A DNA stretch of 37,198 nucleotides, from contig NZ_AYOY01000157.1 in the NCBI RefSeq assembly GCF_000508185.1, positions 1-37,198 on the forward strand. Direction: 5' to 3'. The notes beneath the pieces are model-generated. The model saw only the letters and a list, made by a program, of their open reading frames with translations. It did no database searches and was not told the DNA's origin. Below are positions 23,511 to 32,417 of this stretch, piece by piece. Source of the DNA: Sphingobium sp. C100. Lineage in GTDB: Bacteria; Pseudomonadota; Alphaproteobacteria; Sphingomonadales; Sphingomonadaceae. Both the position numbers and the translations under genes were made by a program. Position 1 is the first letter of the stretch, and each line of letters begins with the position of its first letter.

Positions 23511-26300
23511 GTGGCCGATCAGGACAACCGACAGAACGGCGAGCGCAGGTCCTTCGGACCGTTCTGCCTGTCACCACACGAAAGGCTGCTGACTCAAGAC
23601 GGCAAGCCCGTGCAAATCGGCGGCCGTTCATTCGACATCCTTGTCGCCCTGACCGAACAGCCCGGGCAGGTCCTGTCGAAGCGCGACTTGTTAAAGGGGG
23701 TCTGGTCTGACGTTGTGGTCGAGGATGGTAGCTTGCGCTTCCACATGGCTGGCCTTCGCAAACTTCTGGGCGATGGCAAGGGTGGTGCCCGCTATATCGC
23801 GACGCAGGTCGGAGTCGGTTATGCCTTCGTCGCGCCCGTCGAGCGGTTGGCGTCAGTGGCCCAAGCCGCAGTCGCTCCGAACGCAGGCGAAATCGCGATC
23901 AAGACAACCGCCAGCGCCAATAATTTACCGCCGCGCCTGCCGCATCTTTTCGGGCGCGAACGCGATATCTCCCTGCTCAAGGAACGGCTCGCGGCGGTGC
24001 GGCTCTTGACAATCGTCGGCCCTGCCGGAGTCGGCAAGACCTCGCTCGCGGTTGAGAGCGGACATCAGGTTGCTGATGACTTCGACGGCAGGGTCGCGTT
24101 CGTCGATTTCAGCATGCTGGAAAACCCGGCTATCGTGCCCTCCATGATCGCCGGCGCAATGGGCGTCGCCGCCCAGAGCGATGATCCTCTGGCTGCCATT
24201 ATCGCGCATGTCCGCGGCCGGTCGTTTCTTCTGGTGCTCGACAACTGCGAACATGTGATCGAGGCAGCTGCGAAAGGGGTCGAATGCATCATTGACCAGG
24301 CGCCCCATATGCGCGTTCTCGCCACATCCCGTGAGGCGCTCAGGGTGCGCGGAGAGCATGTTCATCGCCTCGATGCGTTGGCCTATCCGCCCGATCCTGG
24401 CGCGTTGACGATGGCGCAATTGCGCGCCTATCCGGCGGTGGAACTCTTTTGTGAGCGCGCCGCCGCCGCTTACAGCGCTCTCGAAATGGACGAGGAGACC
24501 GTCCGCTTCATCGCTGGAATGTGTCGGCAACTCGATGGCATGGCTCTTCCGATTGAACTCGCCGCTGTGCGCGCGGCGACACACGGAATCCCGGCGACCG
24601 CCCGTCAGCTTGGTAATCGTTTCAGTCTGGGTTGGCCAGGTCGGCGCACGGCCGGGCCGCGACAGCATACGCTGCAGGCGACGCTTGATTGGAGCTATGA
24701 TCTGCTCTCAAACGTCGAACGGACTGTGTTCGCGCGCCTCGCCATCTTCGTGGGACCATTCTCGATCGACGCCGCGCTCGATGTCGTTTCGGATGACGGG
24801 ATTGGGCTGGACGAGGTTGCAGTCGCGCTCGGTGAACTGACGTCCAAGTCCCTGGTCAACGCCGATCGCTCAAGCGGTGCCGGAATGTATCGGCTCCTCG
24901 AAATGACCCGTGCCTATGGCCGGGGCAAGCTGCGCGAGCTTGGTGAGATCGACTACGGCACGGCCGCGAGCCGCCACGCGACCTTTTATCTCCGCGAACT
25001 GGAGGCGATCGCCGATCAGGATGAGGCGGCGCTGGAGGATCTGAAATCGCTACGCCAACAGCTCGGCAATATCCGAAGCGCGCTGGACTGGAGTTTCAGC
25101 CCAGATGGAGATCTGAAGATCGGCGTGCGTCTGGCGGCAGCCAGCGCCCCCGTGTTCCTGAACTTGTCGCACCTGATCGAATGCCGTGCCTGGTGCACCC
25201 GCGCATTGGATGTGAAGGAGGTTTCCCGCTCGCCAGAACTGGAACTCGAGCTGCAGGGCGCGCTTGGACTTGCGCTCATGTTCACGCATGGGAACATCGG
25301 GACAGCGGGAAATGCTCTCGACCGTGCACTCGAACTGGCCACCGAGCTCGAGGATCGCTGGAATCAGCTACGAATGCTAGCCAGGCTCCACATCTTCCAC
25401 AAGCGCCTTGGCGACTATGGGGTTGCTCGGTCCCATGCGGAAAGAGCCATCGAGGTTGCAGCGCGCATTGGCGATGACGAAGCGCTCAGCGTCGCTCTAT
25501 CGCTGTCCGGAATTTCCAACTACCTCGCAGGCGATCTGGCGCGGGCGCGGCAGGAACTCGAACGCGCGATGGAAATATGCGGGCCATCACTCCGCAGTCG
25601 GACGATCCGTTACGGGTTCGACAACCGGAGCCGCACAGGCATCGCGCTGGCCTTCACACTCTGGCTTTTAGGTGAGGCGGAACAGGCTGCCGGCGTCGCC
25701 CGCCAGACGGTGCTGGAGGCAGCGCGACTCCAGCACGCGGTCACGCAATCGATCGCGCTGGTCTGGTCACTGGTCATCCATCTTTGGATGCACGATCTCG
25801 ATGTTGCGGAGGAAGCTTTGGATGCGCTTGCGGCCAGCGCAGAGACTAACGCGCTCGATCCCTATATCGCCGCGGCCAACGGCTTTCGCGGCGAGTTGTC
25901 GTTTCAGCGGGATCACGCGCCCGGCGCGCTCGACGCGATTTCGGAGAGCCTCGACCGATTGCGTGCCGCCCGGTACGAACTTCTCGTCACTCCGTTCACC
26001 ATTACGCTAGCGCAGGACCTGTTGCTCGCATTGCGCTTTGGGGAGGCGCGCGATCTGGTCGCTCCGGCACTCGCGCGCTGCGAGGCAATCGGTGAGCGTT
26101 TCGCCATTCCTGAGTTGCTGCGGATCAAGGCGAGGATTATTCATCGACTGGATGGGGATGTCGTCACCAGCGAAGCCTTGCTGCGGGACTCAATTGCGTT
26201 GGCCCGTGAGCAAGGCGCCCGCGCCTGGGAGCGCCTTGCGTACCACGACCTTGCCGCCCTGACCGACGAACCCCCCGCTAGAGGCCGATCGTTCGCGTGA
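23511..26300 (+). CDS. Winged-helix/NB-ARC ATPase/TPR transcriptional regulator
   Basis: A 929-aa regulator. Residues about 15-110 are an OmpR-type winged helix (SFDILVALTEQPGQVLSKRDLL, VGVGYAFV). Residues about 145-430 are an NB-ARC/STAND ATPase with Walker A GPAGVGKT (170-178) and Walker B FLLVLDNCEHV. Residues about 480-929 are helical and TPR-like. Such proteins are thought to be switch-type activators that respond to an unknown ligand. The start is GTG. Its 3' end overlaps the convergent ABC-F gene by 23 bp. It probably governs the neighbouring SDR/hydrolase genes, which is inference from location. Confidence 0.88.
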   Translation: MADQDNRQNGERRSFGPFCLSPHERLLTQDGKPVQIGGRSFDILVALTEQPGQVLSKRDLLKGVWSDVVVEDGSLRFHMAGLRKLLGDGKGGARYIATQVGVGYAFVAPVERLASVAQAAVAPNAGEIAIKTTASANNLPPRLPHLFGRERDISLLKERLAAVRLLTIVGPAGVGKTSLAVESGHQVADDFDGRVAFVDFSMLENPAIVPSMIAGAMGVAAQSDDPLAAIIAHVRGRSFLLVLDNCEHVIEAAAKGVECIIDQAPHMRVLATSREALRVRGEHVHRLDALAYPPDPGALTMAQLRAYPAVELFCERAAAAYSALEMDEETVRFIAGMCRQLDGMALPIELAAVRAATHGIPATARQLGNRFSLGWPGRRTAGPRQHTLQATLDWSYDLLSNVERTVFARLAIFVGPFSIDAALDVVSDDGIGLDEVAVALGELTSKSLVNADRSSGAGMYRLLEMTRAYGRGKLRELGEIDYGTAASRHATFYLRELEAIADQDEAALEDLKSLRQQLGNIRSALDWSFSPDGDLKIGVRLAAASAPVFLNLSHLIECRAWCTRALDVKEVSRSPELELELQGALGLALMFTHGNIGTAGNALDRALELATELEDRWNQLRMLARLHIFHKRLGDYGVARSHAERAIEVAARIGDDEALSVALSLSGISNYLAGDLARARQELERAMEICGPSLRSRTIRYGFDNRSRTGIALAFTLWLLGEAEQAAGVARQTVLEAARLQHAVTQSIALVWSLVIHLWMHDLDVAEEALDALAASAETNALDPYIAAANGFRGELSFQRDHAPGALDAISESLDRLRAARYELLVTPFTITLAQDLLLALRFGEARDLVAPALARCEAIGERFAIPELLRIKARIIHRLDGDVVTSEALLRDSIALAREQGARAWERLAYHDLAALTDEPPARGRSFA

Positions 26301-27852
26301 TCCCGATCGTATCGAGAAAGCGTTCGTCATGGCTGACGACGATCAGGGCACCGTCATAGCCGTGCAAACCTGCTTCGACGGCCGAGATCGAGTCCAGATC
26401 GAGGTGATTGGTAGGCTCATCGAGGATGAGCAGAGGCGGCGGCTGGTTGCTGCCCAGCACGCATGCCAGCGCTGCGCGCAGGGTCTGGCCGCCGCTCAAT
26501 GTGCCGACGATACGATCTGCAGCGGCAGCGCGAAACTGGAACCGGGCTAGCGACGCACGGCGGGCGTTCTCATCCATCTGCGGGTTCGTCCGTGCGAAAT
26601 TGTCGCCGATCGATAGCGCCGGGTCCAGGATGGTCATTCGTTGATCGAAAAAGGCGAACGGTACGAAGATGCGCGCGGTGCCTCGGTGGGGCACGAGATC
26701 GCCGGCCAGTAGTGCCAGCAGAGTCGATTTGCCCGAGCCGTTGATGCCAGTGATGGCAACGCGCTCCGGACCAGTCAGCGTGAAGTTCAACTTTTCCAGC
26801 AGAGTCTCGCTTGGCGCATGATCGAACGACAGGTCGTTCGCCTGGAGGATACGTTGCGACGACGAGAGGCCGGTGGAGGGAAGCGCAATCGTCAACGGTT
26901 CCAGATGTTCGACCCGGCTGCGGGCTACCATTGCCGACTGGTCCGCTTCAGCCCGCTGTCGGTCGGCGAGACGGGCGGCGTCACCGCGGCTGTTTTCCGC
27001 CCGGTTGCGCCGGGCGCCCGCGAGGATCCGAGGCATGTCGCCCCGTGCGCCCTTGCGCGCACCCGCAGCGTCGCGCCTTTGTTGTCGCTCGGCGGTCTGC
27101 TGTGCCTTGTGCTTCGCATCGCTCACCCGCCGTTTGGCGGCGAGAAGATCCTGTTCACTGGCGGCCAATTCGACCGCCTTTTGAGCACGATATGCCGTCC
27201 AGTTGCCGCCATAGCGTACAACGCCCAGCGTCGTTAGTTCGGCTATCGCATCCATCACTTCGAGCAATTCGCGATCATGGCTGACGACAATCGCGCCAGC
27301 GGTCCAGCTTTCCAGCAATTCCCGCACCGCTCGCCGACCATCACGATCGAGGTCGTTGGTCGGCTCGTCGAGCAACAGGAAATCGGGCTGCGCGAACACG
27401 GCGCCCGCCAGTGCGGCCCGAGTTCGCTGGCCGCCCGACAAGGCGACCAAATGTGCATGAAGCGGCGCCTCAAGCCCAACCCTCGCGAGGGCTTCGGCCG
27501 CGCGTGCCTCGATCGTCCAGTCGGCCTCGGCGAATTCGTCAAGCGAGGCGGTGCCTGCCTCCGCACGTCGTAACAGCCCAACGGCGGCGGCAATGCCCAT
27601 GAGATCGGCTATAGTTTCGCTGGGTGAGACCCGTGCGATCTGCCGCATAGTGCTGACGGAGCCAGAACGGACCACGCGACCGCGGCCTGGCTCGATCGAC
27701 CCGGAAAGAAGGTGCAGCAATATTGTCTTGCCGACGCCGTTGCGGCCGACAAGTCCCGTCCGCTCCGTCGGGAAATCGAACGAAAGATCGGAAAGAACTG
27801 GACGTCCATCGGGCGTGGACCAGGCGACATGGGCGAGCGAAAGCGAAGGCAT
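26278..27852 (-). CDS. ABC-F family ATPase (ribosome-associated, Uup/resistance type)
   Basis: A 524-aa cytoplasmic protein with two ABC domains and no membrane segment. Domain 1 has GRNGVGKT, signature LSGGQRTRAALA and Walker B FLLLDEPTNDLD. Domain 2 has GINGSGKST, LSGGQTLRAALA and LLILDEPTNHLD. A charged Arg/Ala-rich linker lies between them (about 220-310). ABC-F proteins act on ribosomes as translation factors or by protecting against antibiotics. The first Walker A ends in T rather than S. AGGA lies before the ATG. It is divergent from the TetR gene and convergent with the large regulator, overlapping its end. Confidence 0.92.
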   Translation of the reverse strand: MPSLSLAHVAWSTPDGRPVLSDLSFDFPTERTGLVGRNGVGKTILLHLLSGSIEPGRGRVVRSGSVSTMRQIARVSPSETIADLMGIAAAVGLLRRAEAGTASLDEFAEADWTIEARAAEALARVGLEAPLHAHLVALSGGQRTRAALAGAVFAQPDFLLLDEPTNDLDRDGRRAVRELLESWTAGAIVVSHDRELLEVMDAIAELTTLGVVRYGGNWTAYRAQKAVELAASEQDLLAAKRRVSDAKHKAQQTAERQQRRDAAGARKGARGDMPRILAGARRNRAENSRGDAARLADRQRAEADQSAMVARSRVEHLEPLTIALPSTGLSSSQRILQANDLSFDHAPSETLLEKLNFTLTGPERVAITGINGSGKSTLLALLAGDLVPHRGTARIFVPFAFFDQRMTILDPALSIGDNFARTNPQMDENARRASLARFQFRAAAADRIVGTLSGGQTLRAALACVLGSNQPPPLLILDEPTNHLDLDSISAVEAGLHGYDGALIVVSHDERFLDTIGITRTIGL

Positions 27853-27951
27853 AAGATATCCTGTTCCCTGAGGGCAAAGCGGTACGGCGTTGCGGTCAGG
27901 ATCGGATCACATGGTCTTTCAGGGCCTTCGGTTAGATGAGACAGTCTACTT

Positions 27952-27963
27952 GAATGATCGTTC
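27952..27963. promoter_or_regulatory. Candidate TetR operator, site 1
   Basis: GAATGATCGTTC is a 12-bp near-palindrome with one mismatch. It lies 21 bp before the TetR ATG in the 132-bp region shared with the ABC-F gene. It matches the perfect palindrome at 28575-28586 in 11 of 12 bases. Confidence 0.7.
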
Positions 27964-27984
27964 CATAACACTTATTTACGCTTC

Positions 27985-28551
27985 ATGACAAGACCAAAGA
28001 CCTTCGATGTGGATTTCGCTCTCGACTGCGCCATCGCCGTCTTCCGGGAGCATGGCTTCGAGGGAACGTCAGCGCAGATGCTCGTCGATGCAATGGGGAT
28101 CGGGCGCCAGAGCCTCTATGATACGTTCGGCGATAAATGGTTGCTCTATCAGAAGGCGTTGCAGCGCTATGCCAATGCTGAAGGACACGCGCATCGGCAG
28201 GCGCTTGGGTCGGGGGAGCGGGCCATCGACGGCATCCGCGCGATGATCGACCGGGTGGTGCGGGAGGCGACCACGCCTTGCCTCGGCGTCGGCTCTATTG
28301 CGGAATTCGGTTGTTCTCGGCCTGAATTGGCCAAAATCAACGCTGCGGTTGGTCATTCGCTGCGGACCGCCATGATCGATAAGATCCGCTTTTCGCAGGC
28401 GGATGGCGATATTGCAGGAACGCTTGATCCCGACGACGTGGCGACGTTTCTCATCGCCAGCTTCGCTGGCATTCGCCTTACCGCGCGTGGCGGGGCCGAA
28501 CCGAAAGCGCTGGAGAGTCTCGGGCGCATGGCGTTGCGATCGCTTGGGTAG
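27985..28551 (+). CDS. TetR/AcrR family transcriptional regulator
   Basis: A 188-aa repressor. The N-terminal helix-turn-helix covers about residues 10-55 (FREHGFEGTSAQMLVDAMGI, then GRQSLYDTFGDKWLLY). The C-terminal ligand-binding domain is helical (VLREATTPC region, TFLIASFAGIRLTARGG). It probably represses itself, the divergent ABC-F gene and the downstream quinone oxidoreductase through the two GAATGATC-type palindromes. The inducer could be a quinone or other electrophile, judging by the neighbour. The gene is followed by a T-run (28557-28564). Confidence 0.92.
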   Translation: MTRPKTFDVDFALDCAIAVFREHGFEGTSAQMLVDAMGIGRQSLYDTFGDKWLLYQKALQRYANAEGHAHRQALGSGERAIDGIRAMIDRVVREATTPCLGVGSIAEFGCSRPELAKINAAVGHSLRTAMIDKIRFSQADGDIAGTLDPDDVATFLIASFAGIRLTARGGAEPKALESLGRMALRSLG

Positions 28552-28574
28552 AGCCTTTTTTTTAAGCGAATTTG

Positions 28575-28586
28575 GAATGATCATTC
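28575..28586. promoter_or_regulatory. Candidate TetR operator, site 2
   Basis: GAATGATCATTC is a perfect 12-bp palindrome, 17 bp upstream of the quinone oxidoreductase GTG start and directly ahead of its AAGGA ribosome-binding site. It is the same sequence as site 1 except for one base. Confidence 0.75.
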
Positions 28587-28603
28587 AAGAAAGGAATTAG
28601 ATT

Positions 28604-29572
28604 GTGCAGGTAGTAATGATGAACGGCGCTGGTGAGGTCGATCAGTTGGACGTGGTGGAGCGGCCGGTTCCCACTCCGGGTCCTGGCGAGGTGCTGGTCG
28701 ACGTGGCGGCGGCAGGCGTCAATTTCATGGACATTGGCGTACGGCGTGGTGTCGCGTGGATCGATGTGCCCAATCCCAAGGCTCTCGGTGTCGAGGGCGC
28801 TGGCCGCATTGCCGCGCTTGGCGAAGGCGTATCGGGCTTTGCGGTCGGCGACAGGGTTGCCTGGGTGTATGTGCCCGGCAGCTATGCCACGCAGATCGTA
28901 GCGCCCGCCGCCGCACTGGTCTCGATTCCCGATTCGATCGATGACCGCATAGCCGCTGCCTTGATGATGCAGGGACTTACCGCCAGCCATTTCGCTACCG
29001 ATTTCTATCCCGTCCAACCGCGCGATGTGGCACTTATCCATGCCGCCGCAGGCGGGCTTGGGCAATTGCTCAGCCAGATCGTGAAGCTGCGCGGCGGCAA
29101 CGTGATCGGCCGTGTGTCGAGCGAAGCCAAGGTGGCTTCCGCGCGCGCTGCCGGCGCCGATCATGTCATTGTCGATAGGGACGGTGATTTTGCCGAGCAG
29201 GTGCTGGCGTTGACCAATAACGAAGGCGTCCATGTGGTGTTTGACGGCTCTGGTCCCTCTACCTTTGCCGGCTCGCTCGAAGCGCTTCGGCGCTCGGGTA
29301 CTTTCTGCTGGTACGGGCCAGTGCTGGGCGGTCCCGAACCGATCGACATCATGAGCCTGCCGCGGAGCATCAAACTGGGCTATGCCGTCTTCTCCGACCA
29401 TATTCCAACACCCGAACTACTGCGCGATCGGACGGCGCGCCTATTCGACTGGGTCTCGCGAGGGGACTTGCGGATTGAAATGGGCGGAGTGTACGGATTG
29501 ACCGACGCAGCGAAAGCGCATGCAGACATGGAATCTCGACGCTCTACTGGGAAGCTGCTCCTAATCCCATAA
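28604..29572 (+). CDS. Zinc-independent NADPH:quinone oxidoreductase (MDR superfamily)
   Basis: A 322-aa cytoplasmic enzyme. It has the GroES-like N-terminal domain (GPGEVLVDVAAAGVNFMDIGVRRG) and a Rossmann domain with the quinone-reductase motif HAAAGGLGQLLSQI. No zinc-ligand cysteine pattern is seen, which fits the zeta-crystallin/QOR branch. The GTG start follows AAGGA eight bases upstream. It lies just after the TetR gene, with an operator palindrome between them, so it is probably the main regulated target. Reduction of quinones or alpha,beta-unsaturated carbonyls is the likely role. Confidence 0.9.
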   Translation: MQVVMMNGAGEVDQLDVVERPVPTPGPGEVLVDVAAAGVNFMDIGVRRGVAWIDVPNPKALGVEGAGRIAALGEGVSGFAVGDRVAWVYVPGSYATQIVAPAAALVSIPDSIDDRIAAALMMQGLTASHFATDFYPVQPRDVALIHAAAGGLGQLLSQIVKLRGGNVIGRVSSEAKVASARAAGADHVIVDRDGDFAEQVLALTNNEGVHVVFDGSGPSTFAGSLEALRRSGTFCWYGPVLGGPEPIDIMSLPRSIKLGYAVFSDHIPTPELLRDRTARLFDWVSRGDLRIEMGGVYGLTDAAKAHADMESRRSTGKLLLIP

Positions 29573-29656
29573 GGTCAATCGAACGATAGGATACGCACCG
29601 TACTGCCGGAATGGCAGAAAGTGGCGAGTAGCAAATTGACGGCTTAGTTCGTGTCA

Positions 29657-29685
29657 AACGGCAGGTTCGGATAGATCCTGCCGTT
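29657..29685 (+). terminator. Hairpin downstream of the quinone oxidoreductase
   Basis: AACGGCAGG (29657-29665) pairs perfectly with CCTGCCGTT (29677-29685) across an 11-nt loop, 85 bp after the stop codon. Only a weak T-rich tail (TCATTGG) follows, so it is a possible terminator. Confidence 0.45.
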
Positions 29686-29717
29686 CATTGGCCATCCGCC
29701 GAATGACTTGAGCTGGT

Positions 29718-29791
29718 CGCGAGCTGCCGGAAAAGCGGACGGGCCGCAGCCGGGCATCGGAATTTCACGGCTAAACGGCAAGAATGGGTCG
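29718..29791 (+). repeat. Dispersed intergenic repeat, copy 5 (identical to 15599-15672)
   Basis: A 74-bp perfect match to the copy beside the DUF1772-like gene, 14 kb away. It lies on the left flank of the Wadjet operon. Less conserved related fragments continue to the right. Confidence 0.85.
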
Positions 29792-30220
29792 ACATCGGCG
29801 GTATCTGGGGCGAAGCCGTCATTCGCAAGCCCTGCGGCGATGGTCGGCTTCTGGCAAGAGCGGACAAGCCAAAGTTTGCCGTTTCCCGCTCTCGAATGAC
29901 CAAGCTTCGCCGTTGCCGTTCCACGGCTTTCGGCGAACTGATCGAAAATTGTGGTCGTTCACCCCTCAGCTGCAGACGCGTATAGCGACAGCGCCCATGA
30001 TCTCTGCTTGACCCAGAAAGCGATACTCAGCCAATTTCGAGGTGCATAGTAGAAATCCGCGGGAGGGTCGTCGCGAAAATTTGCAGGGCTTCAACCGACG
30101 CGAGCGATCCTGGTAACGCGGCCGACGATTGGGTCGACTTCGGTGCGAAAAATCTGGCCATTTTCTTTGATTGCTTGACCCTTGCAAACATCACCGCCAG
30201 CTTCTTGGACGGGGGTATTC

Positions 30221-31777
30221 TTGGCAGGTTCCGCGACCACTTCGATTCCAGACGCTCAGCGTCCGCAGCTCTTCGCTCAACTTCCTCCGGACATCTTCGC
30301 GGTGTTCTCGGGCGGGAACCGCGCGCTCTACGAACTCGCGATCCTGGCAGTCTATGACGGGCTCTACAGATCCGAGCTTCTGTACCCGACCGAAGCGGAG
30401 GTCGTTGGCGTAATCTACGACTGTATCGCGCGGGAGCCCGGTGTGTGGACCGAGGACGAAGCCCCGGTGGACCTTGACCGCCTGGTCACCCGGTCCGGCC
30501 GCCGCGTCCGGCGGCGCCGCGGCGTCGGTGTTGATGACCAAGCCACCGGATCGGTGATCAGCCGCTCGCGGCACATCTACAACCGCATGTTGCAGACCGG
30601 CTGGCTCGACTTGACGAGCTACGGGCTCAAGGTCACCGTCGAGATGACCGCGGGGCCGATGCGGCTCGCCGAGTTCCTTTGTACGCTTAAGGAAGGCGGC
30701 GCGGAGCAGCTCGGCGGCCTCGTCGTCGAGGTCAGGAACGCCATCAGGGCGGTGCGCGAGAAGCCGGCCGAGAACGCCCTCGGGCTCAACAAGGCGGCGC
30801 AGGATGCGGCGCGTTTCGGCCGATACCTCAGGAGCGTGCTCTCTGCCCTCCGTGAGGTCGATCGGCAAGTGCTGTCGTCGGAGACACTGGCCGACCGTCT
30901 CCGGCACTACTTCGAGGACTTCGTTGAGAAGGTGCTCCTGCGAGATTACACGTCCATCGCCACGACCGCGCACCCGTATCGCCATCGCCGGGCAATCGTC
31001 GCGTCGCTCGACGAGCTGGAGGATTCGGAGATCGATCTCGCAGCCGTGGCCGACGCCTATCTCGACGCGCGGCTCGTCCAAGACCGTAAGGCCGCCCGGG
31101 ATCTCGTTCACGAGGACCTTTTCCGGATCCGACGCGTCTTCGAGAGGATCGAGGAGTCCTTCGAGGCGATCCAGCAGCATCGCTCGAGACTCGAAACGCG
31201 CCTGCGCAACGTCGTCCGCTACGCCGGACGTCGGACCAGCTTCCTCCAGCGGAGCGAGCAGGTGATCCACGCGCTGGACGAGGCGCTGTCCGCCGGTACC
31301 GCGCTCGCGATCGAAGGCATGATCGAGGCGAAGGTATCCGTTCTCGCACCCGATCTGATGGCAAAGCCCCGCGGGGCGAGGCCCGCGATTGCCGACGCTG
31401 ATTTGGACCTGCCAGCGGACGACCCGATAAGCGAGTTTAGGCGCCAGCTCGAGCGCGACTACCTTGACCGCCTCACGATCTCGCCAGCCAAGGTCAGCCG
31501 GTTCCTCGAGCGCAAAGTCCCGCCTTTCGGCGAGACGTCCGCAGCCTACATAAGCATTGAAACCATCGACGACTTCCTGGCCTTCGAGGCGGTCCGCGTG
31601 CTCCTTGCAGGGGGGCTGGGCACCGACGGAGCGTCGCGTCTCTCAAAGGCTCTGGAGGGGCGCTTCGTGCTCGAGGTCTCGGAAGAGCCCGTCTCCAACG
31701 ACTGGCTCGATTGCACCGGCTTCCGAGTGAAGCGCCTCGACGACATCATCACGCTGGAGGACGGATATGCTCGTTGA
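30221..31777 (+). CDS. jetA: Wadjet system protein JetA
   Basis: A 518-aa protein, the kleisin-like subunit of the Wadjet SMC complex. The start of the fold (QLFAQLPPDIFAVFSGGNRALYE) matches the LF..LP..iF.pl opening of JetA proteins. The remainder is helical with many Arg/Glu residues, as expected for a kleisin that bridges the SMC heads. No ATG was found near the N-terminus. TTG at 30221 with GGGGG five bases ahead is preferred, and TTG at 30182 would add 13 residues. The gene overlaps jetB by 11 bp. The family call rests on this motif and on the jetBCD neighbours. Type II seems most likely. Confidence 0.88.
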   Translation: MAGSATTSIPDAQRPQLFAQLPPDIFAVFSGGNRALYELAILAVYDGLYRSELLYPTEAEVVGVIYDCIAREPGVWTEDEAPVDLDRLVTRSGRRVRRRRGVGVDDQATGSVISRSRHIYNRMLQTGWLDLTSYGLKVTVEMTAGPMRLAEFLCTLKEGGAEQLGGLVVEVRNAIRAVREKPAENALGLNKAAQDAARFGRYLRSVLSALREVDRQVLSSETLADRLRHYFEDFVEKVLLRDYTSIATTAHPYRHRRAIVASLDELEDSEIDLAAVADAYLDARLVQDRKAARDLVHEDLFRIRRVFERIEESFEAIQQHRSRLETRLRNVVRYAGRRTSFLQRSEQVIHALDEALSAGTALAIEGMIEAKVSVLAPDLMAKPRGARPAIADADLDLPADDPISEFRRQLERDYLDRLTISPAKVSRFLERKVPPFGETSAAYISIETIDDFLAFEAVRVLLAGGLGTDGASRLSKALEGRFVLEVSEEPVSNDWLDCTGFRVKRLDDIITLEDGYAR

Positions 31778-32417
31778 GTTCGGAAACCTCGAGGCCAACA
31801 ACCCGCGCGGCTTCCAGCGGGTCACCCAGCTCATTGCCCAACTTATGCGGCACCAGTTCGTCCACGCCGAGGACAGGGGGGCAGCCGTGCTCCTCGAGAC
31901 GTTGAACCGGCCGGAGCTCGCGCGCCTGGTTGAAGGCTACTTCGACGTCGCGGGATACCGGCTCGTCCACCGCGAGAGCGAGGGTTGGGCTGGCATACTC
32001 CCGGACCCGGAGCGGACCTCGCTTCCCCGCATGCGTATCGACGAGACGATCGCGCTGCTCGTCATGCGTCGCCTCTGGGAAGAGGCCCTCCAGCTCGGCG
32101 AAATCTACGCGAACGGGACAGTGCGGACCACCCTCAACGAGGCCTATGCGGCCTACCAGGGGACCGTGGCCGGCAGTCGCCGTGCGGCGCTTTCCCCGAA
32201 CGACTTCCGCGATGTGCTCCGCCAAATCGAGCGGCGGTCGGTCGTGCGGCTTGGCGATCTCGATCCGGATGCGCAGGACATGGACCTCGACATCCGCGCC
32301 CTCGTCACCAGCGTGGCGGGCGACGACTTCGTCGCCTCACTCGAGCAGATACTGACGCGACCGGTCGCTAGCGCAACGGAGACCGAAGACGCGCCCGAAG
32401 TGGAGCGCGACGTATGA
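31767..32417 (+). CDS. jetB: Wadjet system protein JetB (DUF4194)
   Basis: A 216-aa KITE-like winged-helix subunit that binds the kleisin JetA. The DUF4194 pattern is visible in RLVHRESEGWAGILPD, then RIDETIALLVMRRLWEEAL, LSPNDFRDVLRQIERRSVVRL and DLDIRALVTSV. GGAGG precedes the ATG inside the end of jetA. The stop overlaps the jetC start as ATGA. An acidic tail (TETEDAPEVERD) ends the protein. Confidence 0.9.
   Translation: MLVEFGNLEANNPRGFQRVTQLIAQLMRHQFVHAEDRGAAVLLETLNRPELARLVEGYFDVAGYRLVHRESEGWAGILPDPERTSLPRMRIDETIALLVMRRLWEEALQLGEIYANGTVRTTLNEAYAAYQGTVAGSRRAALSPNDFRDVLRQIERRSVVRLGDLDPDAQDMDLDIRALVTSVAGDDFVASLEQILTRPVASATETEDAPEVERDV

Larger units (their letters stand above)
29573..30220. 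other. Noncoding region between quinone oxidoreductase and Wadjet operon
   Basis: About 650 bp with no supportable gene. It contains a 9-bp hairpin (29657-29685), a dispersed repeat copy (29718-29791) and further repeat-like fragments up to about 29950. It also holds the upstream region of jetA. TGCTTGACC occurs twice (about 30006 and 30172). The jet promoter could not be assigned. Confidence 0.5.

Noticed and set aside
28557..28564. Run of eight T residues after the TetR gene as an intrinsic terminator
   Set aside because: No convincing stem directly precedes the run. A weak CGCTT/AAGCG pairing surrounds it instead.
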